Source of the DNA: an uncultured Lachnospiraceae bacterium
Lineage (GTDB): Bacteria; Bacillota; Clostridia; Lachnospirales; Lachnospiraceae
Assembly (NCBI GenBank): GCA_910577825.1
Contig: CAJTOK010000074.1
Coordinates: 1-8,017 of the forward strand
DNA length: 8,017 bases
Direction of reading: 5' to 3'
Part shown: positions 1 to 6,804 of the stretch, one piece after another
How positions within the stretch are numbered: position 1 is the stretch's first letter
Layout: every line of letters begins with the position of its first letter
The notes under the pieces: model-generated
What the model saw: only the letters and a program-made list of their open reading frames with translations
What the model was told of the DNA's origin: nothing
The model's database searches: none
Position numbers and translations under genes: made by a program

Positions 1-1
1 A

Positions 2-55
2 AAAATAATTATAAAAATTATTTAATTTTCTATTGACATTTATTAGCTGGACTTT
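2..55. repeat. Left copy of a 54-bp perfect terminal inverted repeat
   Basis: Positions 2-55 are the exact reverse complement of 7964-8017, with no mismatch in 54 bp. The match breaks at 56 (T here, a base pairing with A in the other copy). The outer part (3-23) can itself fold as an 8-bp AT-only hairpin with a 5-base loop. The inner part contains TTGACA (33-38), but no -10 element follows at a suitable distance. The repeat lies about 90 bp before the promoter of the first gene. It could be a transposon end, a recombination site or a contig break at a repeat, and no recombinase gene is present to decide. Confidence 0.93.
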
Positions 56-144
56 TTTCCATTAATTATTTATTATAGCATAAAAACAAATATTTTTGGC
101 AAAATACTGCAATTAAAAAAGGGGAAACTCAAAAATTATATTTA

Positions 145-173
145 TCGACTTATGCAATTTTCTGTGTTATAAT
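145..173 (+). promoter_or_regulatory. Predicted sigma-A promoter for the GTPase-NYN / ADH operon
   Basis: A -10 hexamer TATAAT (168-173) is preceded by a TG dinucleotide one base upstream (165-166), making an extended -10. A -35-like TCGACT (145-150, four of six consensus bases) lies 17 bp upstream. The predicted transcription start is near 180, giving a leader of about 45 bases before the GTG start at 227. No riboswitch or attenuator structure is evident in this short leader. Confidence 0.65.
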
Positions 174-213
174 AATTAAATTGTAAATTATAGAAAAAAT
201 ATTTAAAATGGAA

Positions 214-218
214 GGAGG
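214..218 (+). promoter_or_regulatory. Ribosome binding site fixing the GTG start of gene 1
   Basis: GGAGG lies 8 bases before the GTG at 227. This supports the non-ATG start. The nearby ATG at 208 is in another frame and precedes the Shine-Dalgarno site. Confidence 0.8.
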
Positions 219-226
219 TGGAATAA

Positions 227-2857
227 GTGGACAGGCTTGTGGCAGGTATTTTAGCACATGTAGATGCCGGAAAGACTACTTTATCTGAGGGGATTTTATT
301 TCTTGCAGGGAATATTAAGAAACCGGGACGTGTAGACCATAAGGACGCTTTTCTTGATACTTACGGGCTTGAACGGGAAAGGGGCATAACGATATTTTCC
401 AAACAGGCTGTTATTAGCTGGAATGACACAGTTATCACGCTTCTTGACACCCCTGGCCATGTGGATTTTTCAGCAGAGATGGAAAGGACGCTTAATGTAC
501 TTGATTATGCAGTGCTTGTAATAAGCGGCACAGACGGCGTACAGCCACATACGTCAACTTTATGGAAGCTTCTTAAACGCTACAATATCCCTGTGTTTAT
601 ATTTGTTAATAAGATGGATATTGCAGGCAGGGATAATAAAGACCTTGTTAATGAACTTAAAAACAAGCTTGATGATGGCTGCATAAGTTTTTCAGATGGC
701 AGGGACGGGGAGTTTTATGAAAATATTGCCATGTCCGATGAAGAAGTGCTTGATTATTATATGGAAAACGGGACGGTGGATGATAATGGCATAAGAAGGC
801 TTGTATCAGAAAGAAAAGTTTTCCCATGTTTCTTTGGTTCAGCACTTAAAATACAGGGTGTCAGGGAGTTTATGGATGGCTTTGCCACATATGCCGCCCC
901 TGTAAAGTATGGCAGCATATTTAAGGCAAAGGTATTTAAGATTTCAAGGGATGCGCAGGGACAGAGGCTTACTTATCTGAAGGTTACAGGTGGCAGCATA
1001 AAGGCAAAGGATAAGATTGGTGAAGAGAAAATTGAGCAGATAAGGGTTTATTCGGGTGAAAAGTATAAAACAGCGGATATAGCAGAGGCAGGGATGGTAT
1101 GTGCTGTTACGGGCCCTAAAAACACTTATCCCGGTGAGTGCCTGGGGGCAGAGGAGGAAGCAGGGCTGCCGTTATTAGAGCCTGTAATGTTTTTTACTGT
1201 AATACCAGAGGATGGCACAGACAGCCATACGCTGCTTTCAAAGCTAAAGATGCTTGAGGAAGAAGAACCACAGCTAAATATAGTATGGAATGAAAAGCTT
1301 AAAGAAATTAATGTACAGCTTATGGGTGAAGTCCAGCTTGAAATACTGCAGAGGATTATGTTTGAACGCTTTGGCATAAAGATTTCTTTCGGGCAGGGCA
1401 ATATAGTATATAAAGAAACAATTACAAATACGGTTGAAGGCGTGGGGCATTTTGAACCGTTAAGGCATTATGCAGAAGTACACCTTCTTATGGAACCAGG
1501 GGAGAGGGGAAGCGGCATTGCTGTTTCATCTGCATGTAAAGAAGATTACCTTGACAGGAACTGGCAGCGCCTGATACTTTCACACCTTGAAGAAAGGGAG
1601 CACTCGGGGGTGCTGGCAGGAGCAGCAGTTACAGATATAAAGATTACGCTTGTTGCCGGCAGGGCACACCTTAAACATACAGAAGGCGGGGATTTCAGGC
1701 AGGCAACATACCGTGCAGTAAGACAGGGGCTTATGCAGGCACACAGCCTTTTGTTAGAGCCGTACTACAATTTCAGGCTTGAAGTCCCGGCAGGCTGTAC
1801 TGGAAGGGCAATAAATGATATACAAAGGATGGAAGGCACTTTTGAAGGGCCTGTGGCAGAGGGGGACATGCAGGTGCTTTCAGGTACTGCACCTGTATCG
1901 CTTATGGCAGGCTATATGGCAGAGGTAAATGTATATACAGGAGGACAGGGCAGGCTTTCGTGCAGCCCCGGGGGCTATATGCCATGCCATAACGGGCAGG
2001 AAGTAGTGGAACGCACCGGGTATAACCCTGGTGAAGACACAGAGAACCCGGCAGGTTCAATATTCTGTGCACATGGTGCAGGTTTTTATGTGCCATGGCA
2101 GGAAGTAAAGAATTATATGCACCTTGAAGCAGTATATAAGGGTACTGGAAATATAGAAGAAGGCAGGGCGGAGGGGACGGAGGAGGAATATATTAAAAAC
2201 AGGACATCTGCAATAACTTATAACGGGACAATAGAAGAAGACAAGGAACTTGAGGCTATTTTTGAAAGGACATTTGGCGCTGTTAACAGGAAGCTTAAAA
2301 GTGACACAGAAGGGAATTTTGGATATGAAGCCAGAAAGAAAAGGAAAAAGAAAGAACCAGATAAAGATTTAAAAGAATACCCTGGCAATTTTGCACGGTA
2401 TAAGAAGAATAAATACAAAGATGTAAAACAATATCTTCTTGTTGACGGGTATAACATTATTTTTTCATGGGAAGAATTAAATGAGCTTTCAAAAGTAAGC
2501 CTTGATGCTGCAAGGAACAGGCTTATGGATATACTTTGTAATTACCAGGGATATAAACAATGTATACTGATACTTGTATTTGATGCCTATAAAGTAAAAG
2601 GGAATCCCGGTGAAGTCATAAAGTACCACAATATCAATGTTGTATATACAAAAGAAGCAGAAACGGCGGACATGTATATTGAGAAAGTTACACATGAGAT
2701 AGGCAGGAAGCATAATGTCACGGTTGCCACGTCAGATGCACTTGAACAGATGATAGTGGCGGGTGAAGGTGCAAAAAGAATGTCTGCAAGGGAGTTTTTG
2801 GAAGAAGTGGAAAGAATTTCAGAGCGTATTAAGGAGATTATAGAAAATGATTTTTAA
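227..2857 (+). CDS. TetM/EF-G-like translation factor GTPase fused to a C-terminal NYN (YacP/Rae1-like) nuclease domain
   Basis: This 876-residue cytoplasmic protein is predicted to bind the ribosome and hydrolyse GTP. All G motifs are visible: AHVDAGKTT (10-18), RGITI (52-56), DTPGHVDF (74-81), NKMD (128-131) and GSALK (204-208). EF-G-like domains II to V follow to about residue 640. A charged linker (about 640-733, with a Lys/Arg-rich stretch near 703-709) leads to an NYN domain (735-873). That domain has the expected acidic residues: D740 in LLVDGYN, D786 in VFDAY, D815 in ETADMYIE and D837. TetM-type proteins are about 640 residues, so the extra 230 are the linker and nuclease. Free-standing Rae1/YacP of Bacillus cleaves mRNA in the ribosomal A site during translation. 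I infer that the fusion delivers this activity to the ribosome. The domain IV tip (GRAHLKHTEGGDF, 478-490) lacks the YSPVST-type loop of TetM/TetO, so tetracycline protection is doubtful. The GTG start is set by a GGAGG site, and the 3' end overlaps the next gene. Confidence 0.92.
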   Translation: MDRLVAGILAHVDAGKTTLSEGILFLAGNIKKPGRVDHKDAFLDTYGLERERGITIFSKQAVISWNDTVITLLDTPGHVDFSAEMERTLNVLDYAVLVISGTDGVQPHTSTLWKLLKRYNIPVFIFVNKMDIAGRDNKDLVNELKNKLDDGCISFSDGRDGEFYENIAMSDEEVLDYYMENGTVDDNGIRRLVSERKVFPCFFGSALKIQGVREFMDGFATYAAPVKYGSIFKAKVFKISRDAQGQRLTYLKVTGGSIKAKDKIGEEKIEQIRVYSGEKYKTADIAEAGMVCAVTGPKNTYPGECLGAEEEAGLPLLEPVMFFTVIPEDGTDSHTLLSKLKMLEEEEPQLNIVWNEKLKEINVQLMGEVQLEILQRIMFERFGIKISFGQGNIVYKETITNTVEGVGHFEPLRHYAEVHLLMEPGERGSGIAVSSACKEDYLDRNWQRLILSHLEEREHSGVLAGAAVTDIKITLVAGRAHLKHTEGGDFRQATYRAVRQGLMQAHSLLLEPYYNFRLEVPAGCTGRAINDIQRMEGTFEGPVAEGDMQVLSGTAPVSLMAGYMAEVNVYTGGQGRLSCSPGGYMPCHNGQEVVERTGYNPGEDTENPAGSIFCAHGAGFYVPWQEVKNYMHLEAVYKGTGNIEEGRAEGTEEEYIKNRTSAITYNGTIEEDKELEAIFERTFGAVNRKLKSDTEGNFGYEARKKRKKKEPDKDLKEYPGNFARYKKNKYKDVKQYLLVDGYNIIFSWEELNELSKVSLDAARNRLMDILCNYQGYKQCILILVFDAYKVKGNPGEVIKYHNINVVYTKEAETADMYIEKVTHEIGRKHNVTVATSDALEQMIVAGEGAKRMSAREFLEEVERISERIKEIIENDF
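2831..2836 (+). promoter_or_regulatory. Ribosome binding site of the ADH gene inside the end of gene 1
   Basis: AAGGAG lies 10 bases before the ATG at 2847 and within the coding sequence of gene 1. The later in-frame ATGs at 2901 and 2907 have no such site. The start therefore overlaps the previous gene, which suggests translational coupling. Confidence 0.7.
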
Positions 2858-4076
2858 GAACTGCTGTTACCGTATTTACCAGTGTGTACTGCTTAATATT
2901 ATGCACATGGTAAAGTACAATAATAAAGCTGTATCAAAAAAAGGCGCTGTATATTATATACCAGCGCTTTTAAGGAAACAGGGCATTACAGGCAATGTAC
3001 TGGTTATTACAGGGCCACATATTGTAAAGACTGCCTTGTTCCAGAGGATAACCAGTGTATTTAAAGAAAAAGGCATAAGCTGTGTAATATTCAGCGGCAC
3101 AGGCGCAGAAACAGAAACTGGCGGCATTGAAAAGGCAAGAAAGCTTTATATTGCAAAGAAATGCAATGCAATAATTGCAATAGGCGGCGGTTCTGTAATA
3201 GACTGTGCCAAAGCAGCGGCAGCAGGGGTTGCAAGGCCGGGAAAAAGGATAACAAGGCTTGCCGGATACCAGAAGGTCAGGAGGAAAATACCTGTAATTG
3301 TGGCAGTACCTACAACAGCAGGCACAGGTGCTGAAGTGACAGCATGTGCAGTGATTAAAGATACAGTTACAAATAATAAGAAAATAATTGCAGATACCAG
3401 CATAGTGCCGGGGTTCGCAGTGCTTGACCCGGTTATGACAGGAAGCCTTCCATCATATATGGCGGCATATTCAGGCATGGATGCACTCACACATGCAACA
3501 GAGGCTTATATTAATAAATATTCTTCAAAAAGTGCCAAAAAAGATGCGGAAACAGCAGCAAGGCTTATTACAGCCAATATTACAAAAGTATATTATGGCA
3601 CAGGCGGAAGCATTCCCAGAAAAAAGATGCTTGAAGCCTCATACCTTGCAGGGCGTGCATTTGTAAGGAATGCCGTAGGGTATGTACATGCAATAGCACA
3701 TGCAATAGGCGGCAGTTATAATATTGCACATGGCATGGCGGTAGCAGTGGTACTGCCATATGTACTGGCATGGTATGGGAACTGCATTAATAAAAAACTT
3801 GCAAGGCTTTCAGATATCTGCGGCATTGCAGGAAAAGACCTTCCAGACAAAAAGAAAGCAGAAGCATATATAAATTATATAAAAATATTAGGAAACCAGT
3901 TTGGAATTTACAGGAATTTTTACAAAATATTAAAAAACAAAAATATAGACAAAAAAGATATTAAAAATATGGCAAAATGTGCTATAATAGAATCGAACCC
4001 ACACTATCCTGTTCCAAAGATAATGTCTTTAAAGGAATGTGAATATCTTATATACAGGATTTGCAATGCTTATTAA
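2847..4076 (+). CDS. Iron-containing (group III) alcohol dehydrogenase
   Basis: This 409-residue protein of the Fe-ADH superfamily is predicted to be a cytoplasmic NAD(P)-dependent oxidoreductase that interconverts an alcohol and an aldehyde or ketone. The N-terminal nucleotide-binding half carries GGGSVID (113-119) and VPTTAGTGAEVT (154-165). The all-helical half carries the metal ligands in the usual spacing: D212 and H216 (DALTH), H281 (YVH) and H295 (AHG). The conserved extra histidine H285 is also present, as is a family-like tail NPHYPVP (384-390). All four metal ligands are present, so the enzyme is probably active, but the substrate cannot be read from the sequence. The N-terminal stretch with CYRIYQ resembles a Clostridia subfamily and supports the early start. 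The gene overlaps the preceding one by 11 bases and is probably co-transcribed and translationally coupled. Length is normal for the family. Confidence 0.92.
   Translation: MIFKNCCYRIYQCVLLNIMHMVKYNNKAVSKKGAVYYIPALLRKQGITGNVLVITGPHIVKTALFQRITSVFKEKGISCVIFSGTGAETETGGIEKARKLYIAKKCNAIIAIGGGSVIDCAKAAAAGVARPGKRITRLAGYQKVRRKIPVIVAVPTTAGTGAEVTACAVIKDTVTNNKKIIADTSIVPGFAVLDPVMTGSLPSYMAAYSGMDALTHATEAYINKYSSKSAKKDAETAARLITANITKVYYGTGGSIPRKKMLEASYLAGRAFVRNAVGYVHAIAHAIGGSYNIAHGMAVAVVLPYVLAWYGNCINKKLARLSDICGIAGKDLPDKKKAEAYINYIKILGNQFGIYRNFYKILKNKNIDKKDIKNMAKCAIIESNPHYPVPKIMSLKECEYLIYRICNAY
3961..3988 (+). promoter_or_regulatory. Possible internal promoter for the EAL gene
   Basis: A consensus TATAAT (3983-3988) with an upstream TG (3980-3981, extended -10) lies inside the 3' end of the ADH gene. 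The -35 is weak: TTAAAA at 3961-3966 with a 16-bp spacer. If used, it would start transcription near 3995, about 120 bases before the EAL start, allowing expression independent of the upstream pair. It could also be a chance match in AT-rich coding DNA. Confidence 0.35.
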
Positions 4077-4101
4077 GTGGTTAATAAACTGTAAATGGGA
4101 A

Positions 4102-4109
4102 AGGAAAGG
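4102..4109 (+). promoter_or_regulatory. Ribosome binding site choosing Met at 4116 for the EAL protein
   Basis: AGGAAAGG ends 6 bases before the ATG at 4116. The earlier in-frame ATG at 4095 has no purine-rich site upstream, so the shorter form is preferred. Confidence 0.55.
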
Positions 4110-4115
4110 TTATTT

Positions 4116-6095
4116 ATGGGCGGACCATTAAGCACAATATACGCATTATATTTACAGATAAGGATAATTAATGCGTTACTTCTTGGTATAATATGGTTTT
4201 TATACCTTAAAAATAAAAGGCTGCCTTTTGAAAGAGGTAATTTTTTTACAGCAATTCTTATATCCAGTACAGTAAATGTAGTATGTGATTTCGCCATTAC
4301 ATATAATCTGTATACCTATGGGACATCAGCAGGGTTACTAAGGGAAGTTTTGTACAGGTTTTTTATGGTAACAATATGTATGTCAATGTATTTTGTACAT
4401 ATGCACATTGTAACATTGTGCAACCAGTATGATAAAAGCCACAAAAGAAACAATATCCTGGTATCGCTGCCAGTTGTCCTGGCGGTGGCAGGCGGGTTTT
4501 TTGCACCAATAGAGATAAGTGCCGGTGAAGAGGGCGTATATTCTTATTGCACAGTTGTAAACCTTGAGTATGTTACAATGGGGATATATTTCCTGCTGTC
4601 AGCAACATGCCTCCTGGTAAACTACAGAAAGCTTAGCAGGAGGAAAATTGCCAATATGGCCATGGGACTTGGTGTCTGGTCATGTTTCGGGGTTATACAG
4701 GTACTAAACCCGAGCCTCCTGCTTTCTGGCACAGGCATTATTATACTTGAGCTTATGAACTTTTTAAATTTCGAGGACTCCAAAGTCTATATAAATTATG
4801 AAAATGGCTGTTTTAACAGCATGGCATACAGGAAGATGCTTAAATCATATTTTAATGAGAATAAAAAGTTCTATGTTGCACAGATAAGCTTCCATGAATT
4901 TCATATTGTACATGGCAAATACGGCCATGACATCTGCCAGAAGATACTTAGTGATATCGGCAGCATTGTAGAAGATACATTAAACCTTAAAGTCTATTCG
5001 GTGGAAGAGGAAGTTATCGGCATTATAATTGACAAGAATAATTATAATGAAGAAGCAATAAAAAACCTTGTAAATAAAATAGACTATGGTTTTACATTTA
5101 ATGCCAGTGTTATACATGTAACAGGCACAATAGATATAGTTTACTGCCCTGATGAAGCAGAAAGCGTGGCAGAACTTGAAGATATATTCAGCTTTATGCA
5201 GAGATACCGTGACCGGCAGCAGGGCGTGTACAGGTATGATAAAAACATGTACAAGGAAAAAGAACGTTACTCTGATATACTGCGCATCCTTGACAATGCA
5301 ATTAATAATGACGGCTTTTATATGGTATACCAGCCAATATACTCTGTTAAGAAAGGCGATTTCCATTCTGCCGAGGCGCTTATAAGGCTTAAGGACAGCA
5401 GGACAATAGGTTTTATATCACCAGAGGAGTTTATACCGATAGCAGAAAAGGAAGGGCTTATAATGAAAATCGGTGAAATTGCACTTTCAAAAGTGTGTGA
5501 ATTTTCACAGAGAGCCAACCTTATCGGCCGTGGAATTGAGTATATTGAAATAAACCTTTCTGCAGTACAGTGCATTGACCAGGGGCTTACAAGGCAGATT
5601 AAGGATACTGTGTACAAATACGGGCTTCCATACAATTTCCTTAACCTTGAGATAACCGAGACGGCCGCCACTTCATCAGGAAATATGCTTAACAGGAATG
5701 TAGAGGCATTAAGGGATATGGGCGCATCATTTTCAATGGATGACTTTGGCACGGGTTACTCAAACCTTGCCCAGATGGTTGATATACAGTATGAACTTAT
5801 AAAGATAGATAAAAGCCTTATATGGTGCTGTTATCCTGAACAGCGCAAGAAAATACTTATGAAAACAGAAACAGAAGAAAAAAGGGACGCTTCAATAACA
5901 AAGTCGGTTGCAGTCCTTACTAAGATAATTGAACTTATTAATGACCTTAAACTTAAAATAGTTGCAGAGGGTGTTGAAACAAAAGAAATGGTGGACGCGC
6001 TCTCAGAAAAAGGGGTAGACTACCTGCAGGGATATTATTTCTCCAAACCGCTGAGGGAAGAAGAATTTCTGGACTTTCTCGAATCTGCGGAATAG
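4116..6095 (+). CDS. Membrane-bound EAL-domain c-di-GMP phosphodiesterase with degenerate GGDEF domain
   Basis: This protein (659 residues from 4116; 666 if the ATG at 4095 is used) is predicted to hydrolyse cyclic di-GMP to pGpG at the inner face of the membrane. Numbering from 4116, about seven hydrophobic segments lie at 9-30, 43-63, 77-99, 113-131, 150-168, 178-197 and 200-217, forming an N-terminal membrane sensor of unknown signal. A GGDEF-like region (about 221-371) has no GG[D/E]EF signature; the equivalent place reads VEEEV. It is presumably non-catalytic and may be regulatory. The EAL domain (about 384-656) has the full catalytic set: E420 (EALIR), N480 (INLSA), E512 (LEITET), D542 and D543 (DDFGTGYSNL), K563 (IKIDKS), E618 (AEGVE) and Q638 (LQGYYFSKP). 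An insertion of about 19 residues sits between K563 and E618. The gene lies 39 bases after the ADH gene and may also be driven by an internal promoter. It ends 3 bases before the convergent palindrome. Confidence 0.92.
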   Translation: MGGPLSTIYALYLQIRIINALLLGIIWFLYLKNKRLPFERGNFFTAILISSTVNVVCDFAITYNLYTYGTSAGLLREVLYRFFMVTICMSMYFVHMHIVTLCNQYDKSHKRNNILVSLPVVLAVAGGFFAPIEISAGEEGVYSYCTVVNLEYVTMGIYFLLSATCLLVNYRKLSRRKIANMAMGLGVWSCFGVIQVLNPSLLLSGTGIIILELMNFLNFEDSKVYINYENGCFNSMAYRKMLKSYFNENKKFYVAQISFHEFHIVHGKYGHDICQKILSDIGSIVEDTLNLKVYSVEEEVIGIIIDKNNYNEEAIKNLVNKIDYGFTFNASVIHVTGTIDIVYCPDEAESVAELEDIFSFMQRYRDRQQGVYRYDKNMYKEKERYSDILRILDNAINNDGFYMVYQPIYSVKKGDFHSAEALIRLKDSRTIGFISPEEFIPIAEKEGLIMKIGEIALSKVCEFSQRANLIGRGIEYIEINLSAVQCIDQGLTRQIKDTVYKYGLPYNFLNLEITETAATSSGNMLNRNVEALRDMGASFSMDDFGTGYSNLAQMVDIQYELIKIDKSLIWCCYPEQRKKILMKTETEEKRDASITKSVAVLTKIIELINDLKLKIVAEGVETKEMVDALSEKGVDYLQGYYFSKPLREEEFLDFLESAE

Positions 6096-6098
6096 AAT

Positions 6099-6144
6099 TG
6101 CGCCAATGGGGCTTTATAAATATTTATAAAGCCCCATTGGCGCA
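6099..6144. terminator. 46-bp perfect palindrome, putative bidirectional terminator between convergent genes
   Basis: The sequence is its own reverse complement over 46 bp, centred between 6121 and 6122. In RNA from either strand it forms a long hairpin with a GC-rich outer stem (GCGCCAATGGGGC and its complement) and an AT-rich inner part. It lies 3 bases after the EAL stop and contains the last codons and stop of the convergent HAD gene. Neither side has a clean U-tract, so it may work as a transcript-end or stabilising hairpin rather than a textbook intrinsic terminator. Confidence 0.75.
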
Positions 6145-6764
6145 TCTATTACAGCACCAGGGTTAAGCTTTTCAAGAAATGCTTTGTCCCTGAAACCCCA
6201 GCCTGCACTTATGCACTTTATGCCTGCATTCTTTGCTGTTTCAATATCAACATCAGAATCGCCTACATACAGTGTGTGTTTTCTGGTACAGCCGCCCATC
6301 TGTTCCATTGCCATATATACAGATGCAGGTGACGGTTTTGGCTGTATATTCCTGCTTTCCCCTATAGCAACAGAAATATATTTTGAAAAGTAAATATTGT
6401 TTAATTCCGTAACTGCAGCATGGTTTTTATTAGAATTAATTGCAAGCTTATACCCTTCTGAATAAAGTTTTTCTAACAGTTCCATAATTCCAGGATAAGG
6501 GCATGTTTTAATACGGCAGTTTGCAGTATAAAACTGTTTAAATTCATTAAATATCCCCTCAAACCCGTGTGTGGCCGTACCGTCTGGCAGTGAACGTTCA
6601 ATTAGCTTCCTTATGCCATTGCCTACAAAAGAGCACACTTCACTGGAAGAATGTATGGGATAGCCAAATTCCACCATAGTGTGGTTTACAGCATCAGTAA
6701 TATCTTCAAGTGTATTTAAAAGAGTTCCATCCAAATCAAAAATTACAGCATTATATTTATCCAT
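6114..6764 (-). CDS. HAD-superfamily phosphatase, phosphoglycolate phosphatase (Gph)-like
   Basis: This 216-residue cytoplasmic hydrolase is predicted to remove phosphate from a small phosphorylated metabolite. All HAD motifs are present: nucleophile and acid D10/D12 in FDLDGTLLNT, S111 in INSNK (motif II), K143 in QPKPSP (motif III) and D169/D173 in GDSDVD (motif IV). A helical cap of the Gph/PGMB type lies between motifs I and II. The length is normal for the group. The true substrate could be phosphoglycolate, a sugar phosphate or pyrophosphate. The ATG at 6764 follows a GAGG site by 5 bases and places the nucleophile motif at the usual distance, so the 24-residue upstream extension to 6836 is not used. 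The last ten codons and the stop fall inside the central palindrome. The gene lies 40 bases after the isomerase remnant on the same strand. Confidence 0.9.
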   Translation of the reverse strand: MDKYNAVIFDLDGTLLNTLEDITDAVNHTMVEFGYPIHSSSEVCSFVGNGIRKLIERSLPDGTATHGFEGIFNEFKQFYTANCRIKTCPYPGIMELLEKLYSEGYKLAINSNKNHAAVTELNNIYFSKYISVAIGESRNIQPKPSPASVYMAMEQMGGCTRKHTLYVGDSDVDIETAKNAGIKCISAGWGFRDKAFLEKLNPGAVIDAPMGLYKYL

Positions 6765-6769
6765 AGTTA

Positions 6770-6773
6770 CCTC
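6770..6773 (-). promoter_or_regulatory. Ribosome binding site for the HAD phosphatase
   Basis: GAGG on the - strand lies 5 bases before the ATG at 6764. It decides the start in favour of MDKYNAVIFDLDGT over the longer reading frame. Confidence 0.65.
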
Positions 6774-6804
6774 ATTGCTTTTATATATTTTTATGTTTTC
6801 TGGA

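Noticed and set aside
33..38. TTGACA in the left terminal repeat (and its mirror on the right) as a promoter -35.
   Set aside because: No -10-like hexamer lies 15-19 bp downstream in either copy; the usable promoter is at 145-173.
208..226. ATG at 208 as the start of gene 1.
   Set aside because: It is out of frame with the GTPase and lies before the GGAGG site; the GTG at 227 fits in frame and spacing.
227..2857. Calling gene 1 a tetracycline resistance gene (tetM/tetO/tetW).
   Set aside because: The domain IV tip loop differs from the protection loop and a nuclease domain is added; homology of the GTPase core alone does not support drug resistance.
4095..4115. ATG at 4095 as the start of the EAL protein.
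   Set aside because: No Shine-Dalgarno site upstream; AGGAAAGG is placed properly for the ATG at 4116. The seven-residue difference does not affect function calls.
4980..5366. Antisense open frame of 128 codons within the EAL gene.
   Set aside because: Low-complexity hydrophobic reading of the opposite strand of the degenerate GGDEF region; no start signal.
5318..5752. Antisense open frame of 144 codons opposite the EAL domain.
   Set aside because: It is the shadow of a strongly conserved catalytic domain on the other strand; no ribosome site or family resemblance.
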